From Hyphomonas sp. Mor2 (GTDB taxonomy: Bacteria > Pseudomonadota > Alphaproteobacteria > Caulobacterales > Hyphomonadaceae), in assembly GCF_001854405.1 (NCBI RefSeq), contig NZ_CP017718.1:1736001-1800000 (forward strand): a stretch of DNA of 64,000 bases, given 5' to 3'. Positions 9,006-17,464 of the stretch are shown in pieces. Numbering within the stretch: position 1 is the stretch's first letter; each line of letters starts with the position of its first letter. The notes below the pieces were generated by a model that saw nothing but the letters and a program-made list of their open reading frames with translations, made no database searches and was not told where the DNA came from. A program made the position numbers and the translations under genes.

Positions 9006-10235
9006 TCAGCCGAAATGCAGGCGTCGATACTGCCCGCCAAAATACAGCAATGGGTCTTTGCGCTTCTCATATCGCGCGCGCACAACCTCGCCGATCAGAA
9101 TGATGTGATCGCCCTGTTCGATCTGGTTCACCCGGTTGCACTCGAAACAAGCCAGCGCGCTCGGGAGTATCGGGACATCCTTTGACCAGGTCTCCCAATC
9201 AAGCCCGCCAAATCGATCCTGCCCCTTGGAAGCGAACAGGTTGGACAAGGGTTGCTGTCCCGTATGAAGAATGTTTACGGCAAACGCAGAGTTGGACTTG
9301 AAGGCGGGCAAGCTTCTGATCGTCTTTGCCAAGCAAACCAGAACCAGCGGTGGATCCAGCGACACCGACGTGAAGGAATTCGCGGTCAGCCCGACCGGAT
9401 CTCCTGTGTCTGTCTTGGTCGTCACAATAGTAATCCCGGACGCAAAACATCCCATCGCGTCGCGCAGGGTTCTGACATCGGACCCCGACTCATATTCCGG
9501 AGGATCGCGAGGCACTTTGCGCTCGAGAAAGGCAAGGAGCACCGCATTGAACTCATCGCTCTTTTCGAACGCCAGATAATGTCCTCCACCTGGCATCGTC
9601 ACCAGCTCGGCATCTGAGACAAGGTTCGCGAGCGACGTCGCCGCCTCATTGGAACTCAATTGGTTATCTTCACCACGGACGATCAAGAAGGGCGTATCCA
9701 GAGTCTGCGCCGCTCGCTTCATTCGAGACTCGAGCTCGGTGAAATCGAAACCGCCCTCATAAATTGCCTCGTCGAAGCCGCCTTTCTCGACATTTTGAGC
9801 AATCTCGGCCCGCGTTTCGCGATCGATCGCCGTGGCTTCCAGTTCGCTCAGATCACGGAATGGATTGGTCAGGACCAGACCGCTCGCAAGCGGACTGCTG
9901 GCTTCCCCAAGTGCGGTGAGCGCAATCCATCCTCCGAATGTCGACCCGACAATCGCGGGGCGGGAGGACAGTTGCGCGAGGACCGCGATCAGGTCCGCCA
10001 CGAATGCATCCAGCGTATAGTTCCCATCACCAGGTCTCTCGCTGTCACCATGTCCGCGCAGGTCGAGACAGATGACATACCGCCCTGCCCCAGCCAGGGC
10101 GCGCGCCGCATCATGCCAGACGTGACGCGTCTGAGTGATCCCCGGCAGCAAAATCACCGCCGGATGATCTACATGACCGTAGGTCTGTGCCGTCAATCGA
10201 AGGCCGCGAAATCCTGTGAAGACAAGCTGACTCAT
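9006..10235 (-). CDS. Alpha/beta hydrolase-flavin reductase fusion
   Basis: This 409-residue protein joins two enzymes. Residues 1-240 form an alpha/beta-hydrolase: oxyanion segment LLPGITQ, LRGHGDSERP, candidate acid Asp190 and His219 in GGGHYLAFE. Residues 255-409 form an FMN-binding flavin reductase of the HpaC/RutF type (MGCFASGITIVTT, then GLTANSFTSVSLDPP). The nucleophile elbow reads G-S-T-F-G, so the catalytic position is Thr99 (codon ACA) instead of Ser; Ser98 is adjacent. Flavin reductases supply reduced flavin to two-component monooxygenases, but no oxygenase partner is visible in the window. The gene follows the amidohydrolase by 34 bp on the same strand. Confidence 0.88.
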   Translation of the reverse strand: MSQLVFTGFRGLRLTAQTYGHVDHPAVILLPGITQTRHVWHDAARALAGAGRYVICLDLRGHGDSERPGDGNYTLDAFVADLIAVLAQLSSRPAIVGSTFGGWIALTALGEASSPLASGLVLTNPFRDLSELEATAIDRETRAEIAQNVEKGGFDEAIYEGGFDFTELESRMKRAAQTLDTPFLIVRGEDNQLSSNEAATSLANLVSDAELVTMPGGGHYLAFEKSDEFNAVLLAFLERKVPRDPPEYESGSDVRTLRDAMGCFASGITIVTTKTDTGDPVGLTANSFTSVSLDPPLVLVCLAKTIRSLPAFKSNSAFAVNILHTGQQPLSNLFASKGQDRFGGLDWETWSKDVPILPSALACFECNRVNQIEQGDHIILIGEVVRARYEKRKDPLLYFGGQYRRLHFG

Positions 10236-10269
10236 GACATCACGCGCCCGGAAGCTTCACCAAGGGCCC

Positions 10270-11451
10270 TTAGCTGAGCCCGAGATAATCCTCGAAATTC
10301 TTGCTGTAGAAATGGTCGAGCTCGTCAGGGGTCGCGTCGACCGCATCCAGACTACGCTCAAAATCTCCGAAAGGATCCGAGCCGCCTTCAGGGTGCGGAT
10401 AATCGGTGTTGAACATCAGAATATCCTTGCCCACATTGCGCAAGATCCACCCGGTATCCTCCATATGGAAAGGCGTCGCGCGAACTTGTCTTTGGACGTA
10501 CTCAGACGGCTTCAGCGACAATTGTTGCAGGGCGACATCTCGCTTGCCCAGCTCTCTCACGCCCATGTCCATATTGTACATGCAGGCCGGCAACCAGTTC
10601 GCGCCCAGTTCGATCAGACCGATCTTCAGCTTCGGGAACCGTTCAAGTACACCGTCATAGATCATGCAGGTCAGCCACCGCTCGGTAGAATGGTGCAACA
10701 CCGGAACGTCCTTGGCGCGCGTCGTTTCAATATTGGTCAGGCTTGGGGTCAGGAGGCGCTCCAATCCGGTATTCATGTAGTCCGGAGGCATGTTCACGCC
10801 GGATCCAATGTGCAGCGTAATCGGAACATTGGCTTCTTCCATCATCGCCCATAGCGGATCATAATCGACATGAGACGGGGCGCGGCCGCGAACCGCGTCA
10901 CTGTGGATCCAGACGGTCTTGATTCCCATGTCGATCGCCTGCTTGAGGGATTTCTGCGCCTCTTCAGGTTCGCGCATCGACACATAACCAACCGGCATGA
11001 GACGCGCATCATCCGAACAGAAGTCGACCATAGCCCGGTTAAGCGCTTCACTTCCGCCATAGACAACTTTCAGGTCTTTGGAGCGCGCGAAGCGGGACAT
11101 CGCAATGCTCGGAAAGACCAATTGTTTGCTGATCCCGGCAATATCGAGCGACTTGCTGCGTTCCTGCTTGTCGAGGGCTCCGTAGGCGGTCCACTGAGAG
11201 TACTTTTCCTTGTGACTGAACAGCTGTGCTTCCAGGGCCGCCGTCGTTTCCGGGTCGTTCCCTGCAAGGCGATCGCGTGCACGCTCATACACAGCAACCA
11301 GTTCCGGCATATCGAGTGGGATCAATCCCGGGTCCAGATTCTCCCGTACATACTCACTTGAGTAGCTCTCCAACCAACCGGGATACTCAATGATATGGCT
11401 GTCGGCATCGTGAATTGTGCGTCCATTCTGATGGCTGCTGAAGTGGGGCAT
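10270..11451 (-). CDS. Amidohydrolase-2 (ACMSD-like) family metal-dependent hydrolase/decarboxylase
   Basis: This 393-residue TIM-barrel protein belongs to the amidohydrolase_2 group, which includes ACMSD and aromatic-acid decarboxylases such as LigW. Visible features are the N-terminal DADSH metal motif (15-19), ITLHIG with a likely metal His, VLHHSTERW, and the C-terminal FNTDYPHPEGG Asp/His segment. The ATG at 11451 is favoured over one at 11472 because GGAGGAG lies 7 bases upstream. It heads a minus-strand unit with the hydrolase-flavin reductase and possibly tetR. Decarboxylation or hydrolysis of a ring-derived acid is plausible, but the substrate is unknown. Confidence 0.88.
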   Translation of the reverse strand: MPHFSSHQNGRTIHDADSHIIEYPGWLESYSSEYVRENLDPGLIPLDMPELVAVYERARDRLAGNDPETTAALEAQLFSHKEKYSQWTAYGALDKQERSKSLDIAGISKQLVFPSIAMSRFARSKDLKVVYGGSEALNRAMVDFCSDDARLMPVGYVSMREPEEAQKSLKQAIDMGIKTVWIHSDAVRGRAPSHVDYDPLWAMMEEANVPITLHIGSGVNMPPDYMNTGLERLLTPSLTNIETTRAKDVPVLHHSTERWLTCMIYDGVLERFPKLKIGLIELGANWLPACMYNMDMGVRELGKRDVALQQLSLKPSEYVQRQVRATPFHMEDTGWILRNVGKDILMFNTDYPHPEGGSDPFGDFERSLDAVDATPDELDHFYSKNFEDYLGLS

Positions 11452-11481
11452 AAGCGTCTCCTCCATACACATAGTATTTGC

Positions 11482-11504
11482 TTAGTGACTTTTACTATAA
11501 TAGC
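11482..11504 (+). promoter_or_regulatory. Shared 23-bp regulatory motif, copy 2
   Basis: This is the second copy of TTAGTGAC-N3-TAC-N-ATAATAGC, identical to the 4693 copy at all 19 fixed positions. It lies between the divergent amidohydrolase and FAD-oxidoreductase genes, 30 bases before the amidohydrolase start. The motif overlaps a short inverted repeat (ATAGTA at 11471, TACTAT at 11493), as expected for a TetR-type operator. Confidence 0.5.
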
Positions 11505-11607
11505 GTTTTTTAAAATTGTCCAGCCGCCCAGGCGGTTTACAGCGCCGCGCAAATCATCGACTTGTGATCTGAGTGGGGAGTCGCTTGATGAAAGTTGCTG
11601 AAACAGC

Positions 11608-12717
11608 ATGACGCCTGATACGGAAGTCGTTGTAATTGGCGCGGGTGTGGTCGGGCTCGCCATCGCGGCTGAGCTCGCGGCGTCCGGCCGCGAAGTCATT
11701 GTGCTGGAACGCGAACTTGCGATTGGCACGCAGACCAGCTCGCGCAATTCCGAAGTCATCCATGGCGGGATCTATTATCAACCCGGATCACTGAAAGCCG
11801 AGCTCTGCGTGCGCGGGAAACACCTGCTCTATGCGTTTTGTGACACTTTCAAGGTCGACCATGCACAGTGCGGGAAGCTCATCGTCGCAACGCGTGAGGA
11901 TGAGGCGGCCAAGCTGGCTTGGCTGCAAAAGAATGCCAGCGCCTCCGGGGTTCAGGATCTGGAAACCTGGGACCAGGTGCGCATTCAGGAGCATGAACCA
12001 GAGCTCAACGTCACCAGCGGTCTGTTCTCTCCCTCGACGGGCATTGTCGACAGTCATGCGCTGATGCTCGCGCTGCAGGGCATTCTCGAGACCCATGGCG
12101 GCGTCATCGCGTTTGGCTCCAGCGCGGAGGCAATACGGGCCGAGGCGGACCTGCTGACGGTCCGCGTCATCGGCGACGAGGCGTATGATCTTTCGGCGCG
12201 CTGGGTGATCAATGCCGCAGGATTTGACGCGCAGACCCTGGCGGGCTCGGTGAACCACCCGTCGGCCGAGACCGTGCCGGACCTGCATCTCGCCAGGGGG
12301 TGCTACTTCTCGCTCACCGGGCGCTCGCCCTTTGAGCGCTTGATCTATCCGGCACCGGTTGATGGCGGCCTCGGCATCCACGCGACCCTGGACCTTGGCG
12401 GCCAATGCCGGTTCGGGCCGGATGTCGAATGGGTGCCTGCGCTCGACTACACCTTTCCCGAGGATCGCGAAGACCCATTCCGCGACGCGATCGCGAGATA
12501 CTGGCCTGGCATTGCCGACCGAGACCTGACGCCTGGCTATACAGGCATTCGTCCCAAACTGGCGGGACCCGGTGCAGGCTTCCAGGATTTCTCCATAGCG
12601 CGCCACACGACGGCGGCGAAATCCGGGATCGTCAACCTGTTCGGCATCGAATCCCCCGGACTGACCGCGGCCCTCGCAATCGGTGAATATGTGCGGGCAC
12701 AGATCGAGACGGATTGA
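11608..12717 (+). CDS. FAD-dependent oxidoreductase, DAO / L-2-hydroxyglutarate oxidase-like
   Basis: This 369-residue flavoprotein has an N-terminal dinucleotide fold (VVVIGAGVVG, residues 7-16, with Glu at the end of the second strand). The segment SSRNSEVIHGGIYY (about 46-59) and the C-terminal NLFGIESPGLTAALAIGEYV are typical of the LhgO/L2HGDH branch of the DAO family. Enzymes of this branch oxidise alpha-hydroxy acids such as L-2-hydroxyglutarate. The gene diverges from the amidohydrolase. Its role may be housekeeping removal of L-2-hydroxyglutarate or oxidation of a hydroxy-acid intermediate of the local pathway. Confidence 0.87.
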   Translation: MTPDTEVVVIGAGVVGLAIAAELAASGREVIVLERELAIGTQTSSRNSEVIHGGIYYQPGSLKAELCVRGKHLLYAFCDTFKVDHAQCGKLIVATREDEAAKLAWLQKNASASGVQDLETWDQVRIQEHEPELNVTSGLFSPSTGIVDSHALMLALQGILETHGGVIAFGSSAEAIRAEADLLTVRVIGDEAYDLSARWVINAAGFDAQTLAGSVNHPSAETVPDLHLARGCYFSLTGRSPFERLIYPAPVDGGLGIHATLDLGGQCRFGPDVEWVPALDYTFPEDREDPFRDAIARYWPGIADRDLTPGYTGIRPKLAGPGAGFQDFSIARHTTAAKSGIVNLFGIESPGLTAALAIGEYVRAQIETD

Positions 12718-12837
12718 GCCTCGGTGACAGAATCGGCATATCGCCGTGCCACCGAGACTTCAAAGATCGGGTCAGCGCCTATAAGAACGATGAAAGCGCG
12801 AAATTGCGCCTGTTTTGCCCCGAACTGGAGAGTTTGA

Positions 12838-13635
12838 ATGTCTGTAATTACCCTCGAAAAGCAGGGCTCGATCGCGATTTTGACGCTGAACCGGCCCGAT
12901 ATGATGAACGCCCTCGGCCAGGACGGTGATGGCGCCGACGTGGCCGCGGCTTGCACAGAGATTGAAGATGATCCGAGCATTCGCTGCGCAGTTCTAACCG
13001 GCGCCGGCCGCGCTTTCTCCGCGGGAGGGGATGTCAAAGCCATGCGCGATCGCGCCGGGTCGTTCGCAGGCTCCCCTTACCAGGTCCGAGAAGGATATCG
13101 CCGAAATATCCATCGCATTGTGAATTCGCTCTACAATCTGGAAGTTCCTTTGATCGCCGCCGTGAATGGCGCCGCGATCGGATTGGGGTGCGATGTCGCC
13201 TGCATGGCGGATGTTCGAATTGCGTCTGACAAGGCGAAGTTTGGCGTCACCTTCCTGAAGCTGGGCCTGATCCCAGGCGATGGCGGTGCCTGGCTGCTGC
13301 CGCGCATTATCGGGGCCAGCCGCGCTGCCGAATTGCTCTTCACGGGCGACGTCATTGATTCCGCTACAGCCGCAGAGTGGGGTCTGATATCCCGCGCCGT
13401 ACCCGGTGAGGCGCTCATGGATGCCGCCATGGAATTGGCGACGCGTATGGCTCAGCAACCGCCGCAAAGCCTGCGTCTCGCCAAGACGCTTTTGCGCCAT
13501 GGCACAACCTCCAACTATGACACGATCATGGAACTGTCTGCGGCGTCGCAATCCATGATGCACTTTACCGAAGACCACATGGAAGGCGTCAACGCCATCC
13601 TGGAAAAACGGGCCCCGACATTCGAAGGCAAATAG
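12838..13635 (+). CDS. Crotonase-superfamily protein (enoyl-CoA hydratase/isomerase-like)
   Basis: This 265-residue crotonase-fold protein has the oxyanion-hole segment FSAGGDVK (60-67) and the GAAIGLGCDVACMAD helix. Neither glutamate of a classical hydratase is present: the first position is Asp119 and the second is Phe139 (AKFGVTFLKLG in place of the usual FGQPEI). It is therefore more likely an isomerase, thioesterase-like or another crotonase reaction than a standard hydratase. GGAGAG precedes the ATG. It lies 120 bp after the FAD oxidoreductase on the same strand; that gap contains a nested inverted repeat (12720-12756) without a T tract. Confidence 0.88.
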   Translation: MSVITLEKQGSIAILTLNRPDMMNALGQDGDGADVAAACTEIEDDPSIRCAVLTGAGRAFSAGGDVKAMRDRAGSFAGSPYQVREGYRRNIHRIVNSLYNLEVPLIAAVNGAAIGLGCDVACMADVRIASDKAKFGVTFLKLGLIPGDGGAWLLPRIIGASRAAELLFTGDVIDSATAAEWGLISRAVPGEALMDAAMELATRMAQQPPQSLRLAKTLLRHGTTSNYDTIMELSAASQSMMHFTEDHMEGVNAILEKRAPTFEGK

Positions 13636-13670
13636 TCGAATACGCGATCCGCAAATCCCACTCCTGATGC

Positions 13671-13703
13671 AACGCCGTCGCAGTCAACGCTGCGGCGGCG
13701 TTT
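13671..13703. terminator. Strong hairpin between convergent genes
   Basis: A 13-bp stem (AACGCCGTCGCAG / CTGCGGCGGCGTT, one G-T wobble) with a 6-base loop sits between the crotonase stop and the convergent BrkB stop. There is only a short T run, so it may work as a bidirectional or Rho-assisted terminator. Confidence 0.5.
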
Positions 13704-13739
13704 CAGCTTCGTCGAAATCAGCGCGTACTGGTTCTGCCC

Positions 13740-14663
13740 CTAATGGACCTGAGCGTCGGGATCGTCCGAGAAGCGCAAGGGTCCACGCTTCAGGCGTGCC
13801 GCGGCATCCCATTGAGTCGCCAGGGCCGCGCCGAGGAGCAATGTGTTGACCGACATGGCGAGCCAGATGAAGCCGACAATGACCGATGCCAGGGCGCCAT
13901 ACAGGGTGCCAAGCACGGAGTATTTCAAGTAAAGCTGGAACAGATAAGTGACGGTCAGCCACGCGATCGCGCTGGCGGCCGCGCCCCCAATCATCGGCCA
14001 TCCCTTTGACACGCGCCCGTTCAGCGACACCGCCAGAATGAGATAGAAAACTGCAAAAACCGCGACCCATTTTGTCAGCCAGATGGTTCCGGCAATGCTG
14101 GCAATCTCGGCCGCAAACTCGGTTGCCACACCGCCTTCCTGATTGCGCACAATCGTCAGCACAATTTGCGACGCGCCGAGCGCCCAGACCACCAGAATCA
14201 GACTGGTCGCAAGCACGAAGGCAATCCCCTGATAGCGCAGGATCCCGGAGGGTCGCGTCGATACCGCGATCATGCGAATGCCGCTAATCATGGCTTTTGT
14301 GCCGGACATCGCGGCCCAGACGACCAGCACCAGAGCACCGCCCACCGTCAGCGTGATATTTTTTGGCGCCAACGCTGCGACCTCATTCATGTCCGTGGCT
14401 GTCAGAGGAACCACATTTGACGCCATGATGCGATTGATCGCCTCGGCCAACTGGCCCGACAGCTCACTGGGCAACAGTGCGAAGACCAGCGTCGTCGTCA
14501 GATAAATGAGCGGAAAAATCGAAAACAGAGCGTAGAACGCTATCCCGCCGGTAATGATCCGGACATCGGGTTGCGACAGCCGGTAGATGGCATCCCAGAT
14601 GGGCAATATGAGTGAATGTCCGAACGGCAATCGATCGATCCAGGCACGTAGCGCTGCGAGCAT
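13740..14663 (-). CDS. YihY/BrkB family inner-membrane protein
   Basis: This 307-residue membrane protein has about six hydrophobic segments and the family pattern: an early GGIAFYALFSIFPLIY helix and a late GTLYGALASVIVGFIWLAMS helix with small residues. Such proteins were once called ribonuclease BN; that enzymatic role is not supported, and the function is unclear. A TTG at 14705 would add 14 residues; I use the ATG at 14663 because the conserved region begins just after it. It lies about 100 bp after the TetR gene on the same strand and may be co-transcribed. A functional link to the atuA operon is not evident. Confidence 0.87.
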   Translation of the reverse strand: MLAALRAWIDRLPFGHSLILPIWDAIYRLSQPDVRIITGGIAFYALFSIFPLIYLTTTLVFALLPSELSGQLAEAINRIMASNVVPLTATDMNEVAALAPKNITLTVGGALVLVVWAAMSGTKAMISGIRMIAVSTRPSGILRYQGIAFVLATSLILVVWALGASQIVLTIVRNQEGGVATEFAAEIASIAGTIWLTKWVAVFAVFYLILAVSLNGRVSKGWPMIGGAAASAIAWLTVTYLFQLYLKYSVLGTLYGALASVIVGFIWLAMSVNTLLLGAALATQWDAAARLKRGPLRFSDDPDAQVH

Positions 14664-14762
14664 TTCGGTGTTCTTTCGAGAGATGAATGATTTGCCCGCG
14701 AACAATGAGGCGCTCGCAGGGATTGGTCAAATACGTCTTGCTTCAGGATCAACAGAAGACGC

Positions 14763-15449
14763 TCACTGGCGCTCCAGCTTCTCGACCGCCCGCTCCAATC
14801 GCTCGAGCAGCGCAACTTCATTGTGTTGCGGCGCAACCTGGTTCCGCGCCTTGCCATGGGTCGCTTTCAGCACATCGATCAATTGATCGACGGCGTCCTC
14901 GAGGCGGCGCTCAGGATGCAGCCGAATGGTGCGCGCCGAATATTCCAATGGCCCGAAAAACAGATCGCGCACCAGCCAGAACTCAACATCATCGCGAACA
15001 TCGCCGCGATCGATGCCCCGGCGCCAGATACTATCGAACACAGAGACATAAACGCGCATGAACGCGCGATTGTCCTGCAGATCCTGACTTTGGACATGCG
15101 CCGATTGGGTCAGAACGACGACATCGAAGCGCTCGATCAGCGAGCTCAGATGGAAGGTGGCCAATTGGCGTAAGGCTTCGAACGTGTCGCTCGTCTCTGA
15201 CACAGCCAGGCGCGCGCTGCGGGTGAGATCATCCCAGAAGTCCGCCACGAAGGCATGCATCAGCTCGTTCTTGGTCTTGTAGTAAAGATAGATCGTGCCT
15301 TCCGCGATCCCGGCCCGGCTGGCAATGTCGGCCATACGCGCGCCCTCATAGCCGAGCTCCAGAAAAGCCTCCCGCGCGGCCGCAAGAATCGTGCGCTCGC
15401 GTTCTTCGACTTTCTGTCGCCGCGTAAGGGAGTCTTGTGGCGCTGGCAT
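14763..15449 (-). CDS. TetR-family regulator of the divergent atuA-type operon
   Basis: This 228-residue protein has a TetR helix-turn-helix at about residues 38-63 (MADIASRAGIAEGTIYLYY) and a helical C-terminal effector domain. It diverges from the six-gene carboxylase operon. A perfect 5-bp-arm palindrome (15579-15593) sits inside its own promoter. By analogy with repressors of acyl-CoA catabolism, it probably represses itself and the divergent operon until an acyl-CoA or acid intermediate binds. The effector is inferred, not seen. Confidence 0.9.
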   Translation of the reverse strand: MPAPQDSLTRRQKVEERERTILAAAREAFLELGYEGARMADIASRAGIAEGTIYLYYKTKNELMHAFVADFWDDLTRSARLAVSETSDTFEALRQLATFHLSSLIERFDVVVLTQSAHVQSQDLQDNRAFMRVYVSVFDSIWRRGIDRGDVRDDVEFWLVRDLFFGPLEYSARTIRLHPERRLEDAVDQLIDVLKATHGKARNQVAPQHNEVALLERLERAVEKLERQ

Positions 15450-15568
15450 GGCCTAATCCTTTGTCTTTGGGACGGTCCGATGCCTCTCATCTGTCCGCGC
15501 GGGAAGCCTCCAATGCGACTTCGCTTCGAGCTTATGACGCCGGGCAAACCAACCCTAACTGAGGTTGA

Positions 15569-15597
15569 CTTATATATTATGAGCGTTACTCATTCAA
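15569..15597 (-). promoter_or_regulatory. tetR promoter with embedded palindromic operator
   Basis: On the minus strand, TTGAAT (15592-15597) and TATAAG (15569-15574) are spaced exactly 17 bp apart, a good sigma-70-type promoter for the tetR gene. The spacer contains the palindrome ATGAG-CGTTA-CTCAT (15579-15593). A repressor bound there would block this promoter and probably the divergent one, for which a TTGACT (15565-15570) is a possible -35 element. Confidence 0.6.
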
Positions 15598-15673
15598 TAA
15601 GAATCTAGACGGCAATACACAGGCCGCGAACACTGGCCGCGAACGCCGGCGAGGCAAGATGGAGGGAATGCGC

Positions 15674-17464
15674 GTGAGCGTCGAAAAGACGATCCGGATT
15701 GGCGGAGCAAGCGGCTTCTGGGGCGAGTCAGATATGGCCCTGCCGCAATTTCTCGCCGCCGGAAATCTCGATTATATCGTGTTCGATTATCTGGCCGAGA
15801 TTACCCTTTCGATCATGGCGCGCGCCCGCGCGAGCGATCCTGAAAGAGGCTATGCGACAGACTTTGTGACGGCCGCGCTGAAGCCCAACCTGGCAGAGAT
15901 CGCGCGTCAAAAGGTCAAGATTATCTCGAACGCAGGCGGTATGAACCCGACGGCCTGCGCCGCCGCAATTGAAGCTTTGATCGCCGAGGCAGGGCTCGAT
16001 TTGAAAGTCGCTGTGGTCACCGGAGATGACCTGGTGTCTCGCGCCACTGAGTTTGCCGGCGAAAGCTATGCCGACATGTTCTCTGCAGAGCCCTTCCCCG
16101 CCGCCGACAAGGTGGCGTCGATCAACGCCTATCTCGGCGCAGCGCCCGTCGCTGAGGCCTTGCGGCGAGGTGCAGACATCATCGTGACCGGGCGCGGTGT
16201 GGACAGTGCCGTGACGCTGGGCGCTTGCCTGCACGCCTTTGACTGGTCGCTGGACGATTGGGACAAGCTCGCCACCGGCAGCCTGGCGGGACACATCATC
16301 GAATGCGGCCCCCAAGCCACCGGCGGAAACTTCACTGACTGGCACACGGTGGCCGACACGCTCGATACGGTCGGCTATCCGATTGCAGAGATAAGTGCAG
16401 ACGGGGCCTGCACCATCACCAAGCCGGATGACACCGGCGGCACGGTCACACCCGCAACGGTTGGTGAGCAGATGCTCTATGAAATCGGTGATCCACAAGC
16501 CTATATTTTGCCGGACGTCGTCTGCGACTTCTCCGAGGTGACGCTGGAACAAGCCGGACCGGACCGGGTTGCGATCAAAGGCACGAAGGGTCGCCCGGCG
16601 CCGGATACGCTGAAAGTCAGCGTCACCTATGCCGATGGCTGGCGCGCCGGTTCAACCTTCTTTTTCATCGGTCGCGACGCGGTCAACAAGGCGAATACAT
16701 TTGCCGAGCTGACTTTGCGTCGATGCCGCAAGAAACTGCAGCGGATGAACGCGCCCGACTTTACCGAGACTCTGATCGAGACGGTCGGTGATGGCAGCGC
16801 GTTCGGTGAGGAGGCCCGGAACCCGCACGCCATGGATGTGACTCTGAAGCTCGCGGTCAAGCATGACGATCCCCGCGGCGCGGGACTGGTCCTGAAAGAA
16901 GCTGTCGGCCTCGCCCTGGCGACACCGCCCGGCCTGACCATGTTTGCCGGGAACCGAGCCAAACCCTCCCCGGTCGTGCGCCTTTTCTCATTCCTATTGC
17001 CGCGCACAGAGGTCGCGCCTGTCGTGCATGTCGGCGGCAAGGAAATCCACGTCACCATGGACGCGGGGACGCCTGTCGAAACGCCCTTGCGCCCGACCCC
17101 GCCTGCGCCATCGGAAGAGGCGACCCGTTCAGTCCCCTTGTATCGGCTCGCCTATGCGCGCTCTGGCGACAAAGGCAACAAAGCCAATATTGGCTTGTTG
17201 CCCCGCGATGCCAGCTATGCCCCATGGATATGGGCGGCGCTCACTGAACCGGAAATCGAGAGCCGCTTTTCGCATTTCCTCGAAGGCCGTGTGGATCGCT
17301 TCTACCTGCCCGGCACCGGCGCGATGAACATCTTGATGCACAAAGTGCTGGGCGGCGGTGGCATGGCCAGTTTGCGCAATGATCCGCAAGGCAAAGCCTA
17401 TGGACAGATTCTGCTGGAAACGCCGATCCCGGTCCCAGCCAAGCTCGTGGAGATGCTGACATGA
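15674..17464 (+). CDS. atuA: AtuA-family acyclic terpene utilization protein (DUF1446)
   Basis: This protein is about 596 residues long. The large N-terminal DUF1446 region (from IRIGGASGFWGES to about residue 460) includes the conserved KIISNAGGMNP and VTGRGVDSA segments. A smaller C-terminal AtuA-like domain starts near LYRLAYARSGDKGNKANIGLL. The family is named for acyclic terpene (citronellol/geraniol) catabolism in Pseudomonas; its exact reaction is unknown to me. Start choice is uncertain: ATG 15659, ATG 15668 and GTG 15674 are in frame. GTG 15674 is favoured because GGAGG (15661-15665) lies 8 bases before it. It is the first gene of the operon and overlaps the carboxylase beta gene by 4 bp. 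Confidence 0.9.
   Translation: MSVEKTIRIGGASGFWGESDMALPQFLAAGNLDYIVFDYLAEITLSIMARARASDPERGYATDFVTAALKPNLAEIARQKVKIISNAGGMNPTACAAAIEALIAEAGLDLKVAVVTGDDLVSRATEFAGESYADMFSAEPFPAADKVASINAYLGAAPVAEALRRGADIIVTGRGVDSAVTLGACLHAFDWSLDDWDKLATGSLAGHIIECGPQATGGNFTDWHTVADTLDTVGYPIAEISADGACTITKPDDTGGTVTPATVGEQMLYEIGDPQAYILPDVVCDFSEVTLEQAGPDRVAIKGTKGRPAPDTLKVSVTYADGWRAGSTFFFIGRDAVNKANTFAELTLRRCRKKLQRMNAPDFTETLIETVGDGSAFGEEARNPHAMDVTLKLAVKHDDPRGAGLVLKEAVGLALATPPGLTMFAGNRAKPSPVVRLFSFLLPRTEVAPVVHVGGKEIHVTMDAGTPVETPLRPTPPAPSEEATRSVPLYRLAYARSGDKGNKANIGLLPRDASYAPWIWAALTEPEIESRFSHFLEGRVDRFYLPGTGAMNILMHKVLGGGGMASLRNDPQGKAYGQILLETPIPVPAKLVEMLT

Noticed and set aside
12720-12756. Nested inverted repeat (CTCGGTG / CACCGAG, inner CGGC / GCCG) after the FAD oxidoreductase
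   Set aside because: It has no T tract and is an imperfect fold; it could be a weak terminator or operator, but there is not enough support to annotate it separately.
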